A stretch of 64,000 nucleotides of DNA from Microtetraspora sp. NBRC 16547 (GTDB taxonomy: Bacteria; Actinomycetota; Actinomycetes; Streptosporangiales; Streptosporangiaceae), in assembly GCF_030268965.1 (NCBI RefSeq), contig NZ_BSSE01000009.1, positions 1 to 64,000 on the forward strand, in the 5' to 3' direction. Made by a program: the position numbers and the translations under genes. Within the stretch, counting starts at the first letter, position 1; the number at the start of each line of letters is the position of its first letter. The notes under the pieces are model-generated. The model saw only the letters and a list, made by a program, of their open reading frames with translations. It did no database searches and was not told where the DNA came from. This document shows, piece after piece, positions 63,064-64,000 of the stretch.

Positions 63064-64000
63064 ATGGCGGGAGAGCGCTACGTCGACCACAAGGTCCTCA
63101 AGGCATTCGCGCAGAGCAAGGTAAACGTGCCGGTGGAGGAGGCGAAGGAGCGCCGTCGACAAGTGAACCACCTGCGGGAGCGGCTGGAGGACTACATCGC
63201 CACCCACCCGGACTTCGACCTGGTGAAGCTCCGCACGTCCGGCAGTACGGCCAAGCACACGGCGATCCGACGCAAGAGCGGCACGGGGTCCGACGCGGAC
63301 GTTGCCGCCTACTTGCGCACCACGGACACCGACATCGACGTCTCGACGATGCTGACCTGGCTGCGAGACCGCTGCATCGAGGTCTATGGCGCAACGAAGG
63401 ACGAGGACGACTTCAAGCCGTCGGACCACGCCGTCGGGATCACCATGCGGAGCAGTGGTTTGAAGATCGACGTCGTGCCGGTGCTCTACACCGGCGAACC
63501 GGATGACAGGGGTCACCTGGTCACCGCTGACAGCACCAAGGTGCTCACCTCGGTCACGCTGCACCTGGAGTTCATCAAGACGCGCAAGGACAAGGCTGGC
63601 GACGGGTACCGGGAGTTGATCCGGCTGCTGAAGGCGTGGATCCGCGAGAGCAAGGAAGTCGACCCGGAGCTGCGCTGCAAGTCGTTCCTGATCGAGCTCC
63701 TGGTGGCCCACCTGTGGGATGTCGGCTGGAATGGCGAGCCGCTCCAGGTCGACGACTACCCGGCAGCGATCGAGCAGGTTCTCTCCTACATCGTCCGCAC
63801 CGGCCTGAAGACGCCGATCGTCTTCACCGACTACTACAAGGCCGACGCGGTGAGTGCGACGGCGGACACCATCCAGGTCTGGGACCCGGTCAACCCGGAG
63901 AACAACGTCGCGCGCGGCTACACCGAGCAGCATCGCCAGCGGCTGGTGAACCACGCCAGGACCACCCTCGACACCATCACGATGGCCGCCTACGCGGCCA
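63064..64000 (+). CDS. CD-NTase (CBASS oligonucleotide cyclase), 3' end outside the window
   Basis: ATG 63064, after GAAGGGCG, opens a frame that runs to the right edge (312 codons) without a stop. The translation has the nucleotidyltransferase signature of CD-NTases/OAS-like cyclases: KLRTSGSTAKHTAI with G60-S61, then GTGSDADVAAYL with D77 and D79, and the third carboxylate D136 in GLKIDVVPVLYTGE. The helical C-terminal half has YRELIRLLKAWIRESKEVD and SFLIELLVAHLWDVGWNG. All catalytic residues are present. Such enzymes make cyclic di- or trinucleotides on phage infection. Effector genes are expected to the right, outside the window. Confidence 0.87.
   Translation, partial: MAGERYVDHKVLKAFAQSKVNVPVEEAKERRRQVNHLRERLEDYIATHPDFDLVKLRTSGSTAKHTAIRRKSGTGSDADVAAYLRTTDTDIDVSTMLTWLRDRCIEVYGATKDEDDFKPSDHAVGITMRSSGLKIDVVPVLYTGEPDDRGHLVTADSTKVLTSVTLHLEFIKTRKDKAGDGYRELIRLLKAWIRESKEVDPELRCKSFLIELLVAHLWDVGWNGEPLQVDDYPAAIEQVLSYIVRTGLKTPIVFTDYYKADAVSATADTIQVWDPVNPENNVARGYTEQHRQRLVNHARTTLDTITMAAYAA

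Noticed and set aside
63001-63954. 317-aa open frame on the minus strand at the right edge
   Set aside because: It is antisense to the CD-NTase frame, which carries the catalytic residues in order and is open to the edge.

Overview
This is a GC-rich actinobacterial chromosome segment. GTG starts, ATGA-type stop/start overlaps, Nudix/GntR/XRE accessory genes and an SCO6880-type conjugation operon point to a filamentous actinomycete, most likely Streptosporangiales or a neighbour; that placement is inference. The window reads as an accessory or defence island rather than core genome.

Layout. (1) 1-3.3 kb: insertion-sequence debris (IS5 tail, complete IS630, ISL3 remnant) around an amidohydrolase. 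(2) 3.3-11.2 kb: a frameshifted STAND-type NTPase, a flavoprotein divergent from an XRE regulator, three small unrecognised proteins in an operon, and two further unknown genes. (3) 11.3-21.9 kb: a conjugation module. On the minus strand it carries pilin-like protein, lipoprotein, TrbL/VirB6-like protein, SCO6880-like protein, VirB4-like ATPase, VirD4/TraG coupling protein and DUF4913; diverging from it are an HTH protein, a transglycosylase/NlpC hydrolase and a second HTH protein. No relaxase or integrase lies in the window. (4) 22-25.2 kb: a GmrSD-type (DUF262/DUF1524) restriction protein and a small unknown. (5) 25.3-31.9 kb: a methyltransferase, a chimeric ISL3 transposase that cuts off a second methyltransferase, a phosphotransferase, a second copy of the two-gene module seen at 8.2-9.3 kb, a GntR regulator with a likely operator, and a Nudix hydrolase.

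(6) 31.9-57.9 kb: the CRISPR-Cas region. Array 1 (37 repeats) and array 2 (27 repeats plus one decayed) have nearly identical 30-nt repeats and point away from each other. A complete type I-B operon (cas6-cas8-cas7-cas5-cas3-cas4-cas1-cas2, minus strand) lies between them. Both leaders carry a related 52-nt imperfect palindrome exactly 53 nt from the first repeat. After array 2 comes a plus-strand type III-D-like operon: membrane-anchored SAVED protein, Cas10 with GGDD but no HD domain, Csx10-like RAMP, tandem Cas7-like RAMP, Csx19 and a TIGR03986-type RAMP. Behind it are an unrecognised 759-aa protein with two CARF-like regions and an unrecognised 361-aa protein. The two systems probably share Cas6, adaptation proteins and crRNAs. 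The intact cyclase motif flanked by nucleotide-sensor-like proteins suggests that target RNA triggers cyclic oligoadenylate signalling to the membrane.

(7) 57.9-64 kb: a lone decayed CRISPR repeat, an IS5-family remnant split by a complete IS21 element, IS110 and IS4 remnants, the 3' end (domains V-VI) of a group II intron, and a CD-NTase (CBASS-type cyclase) gene running off the right edge.
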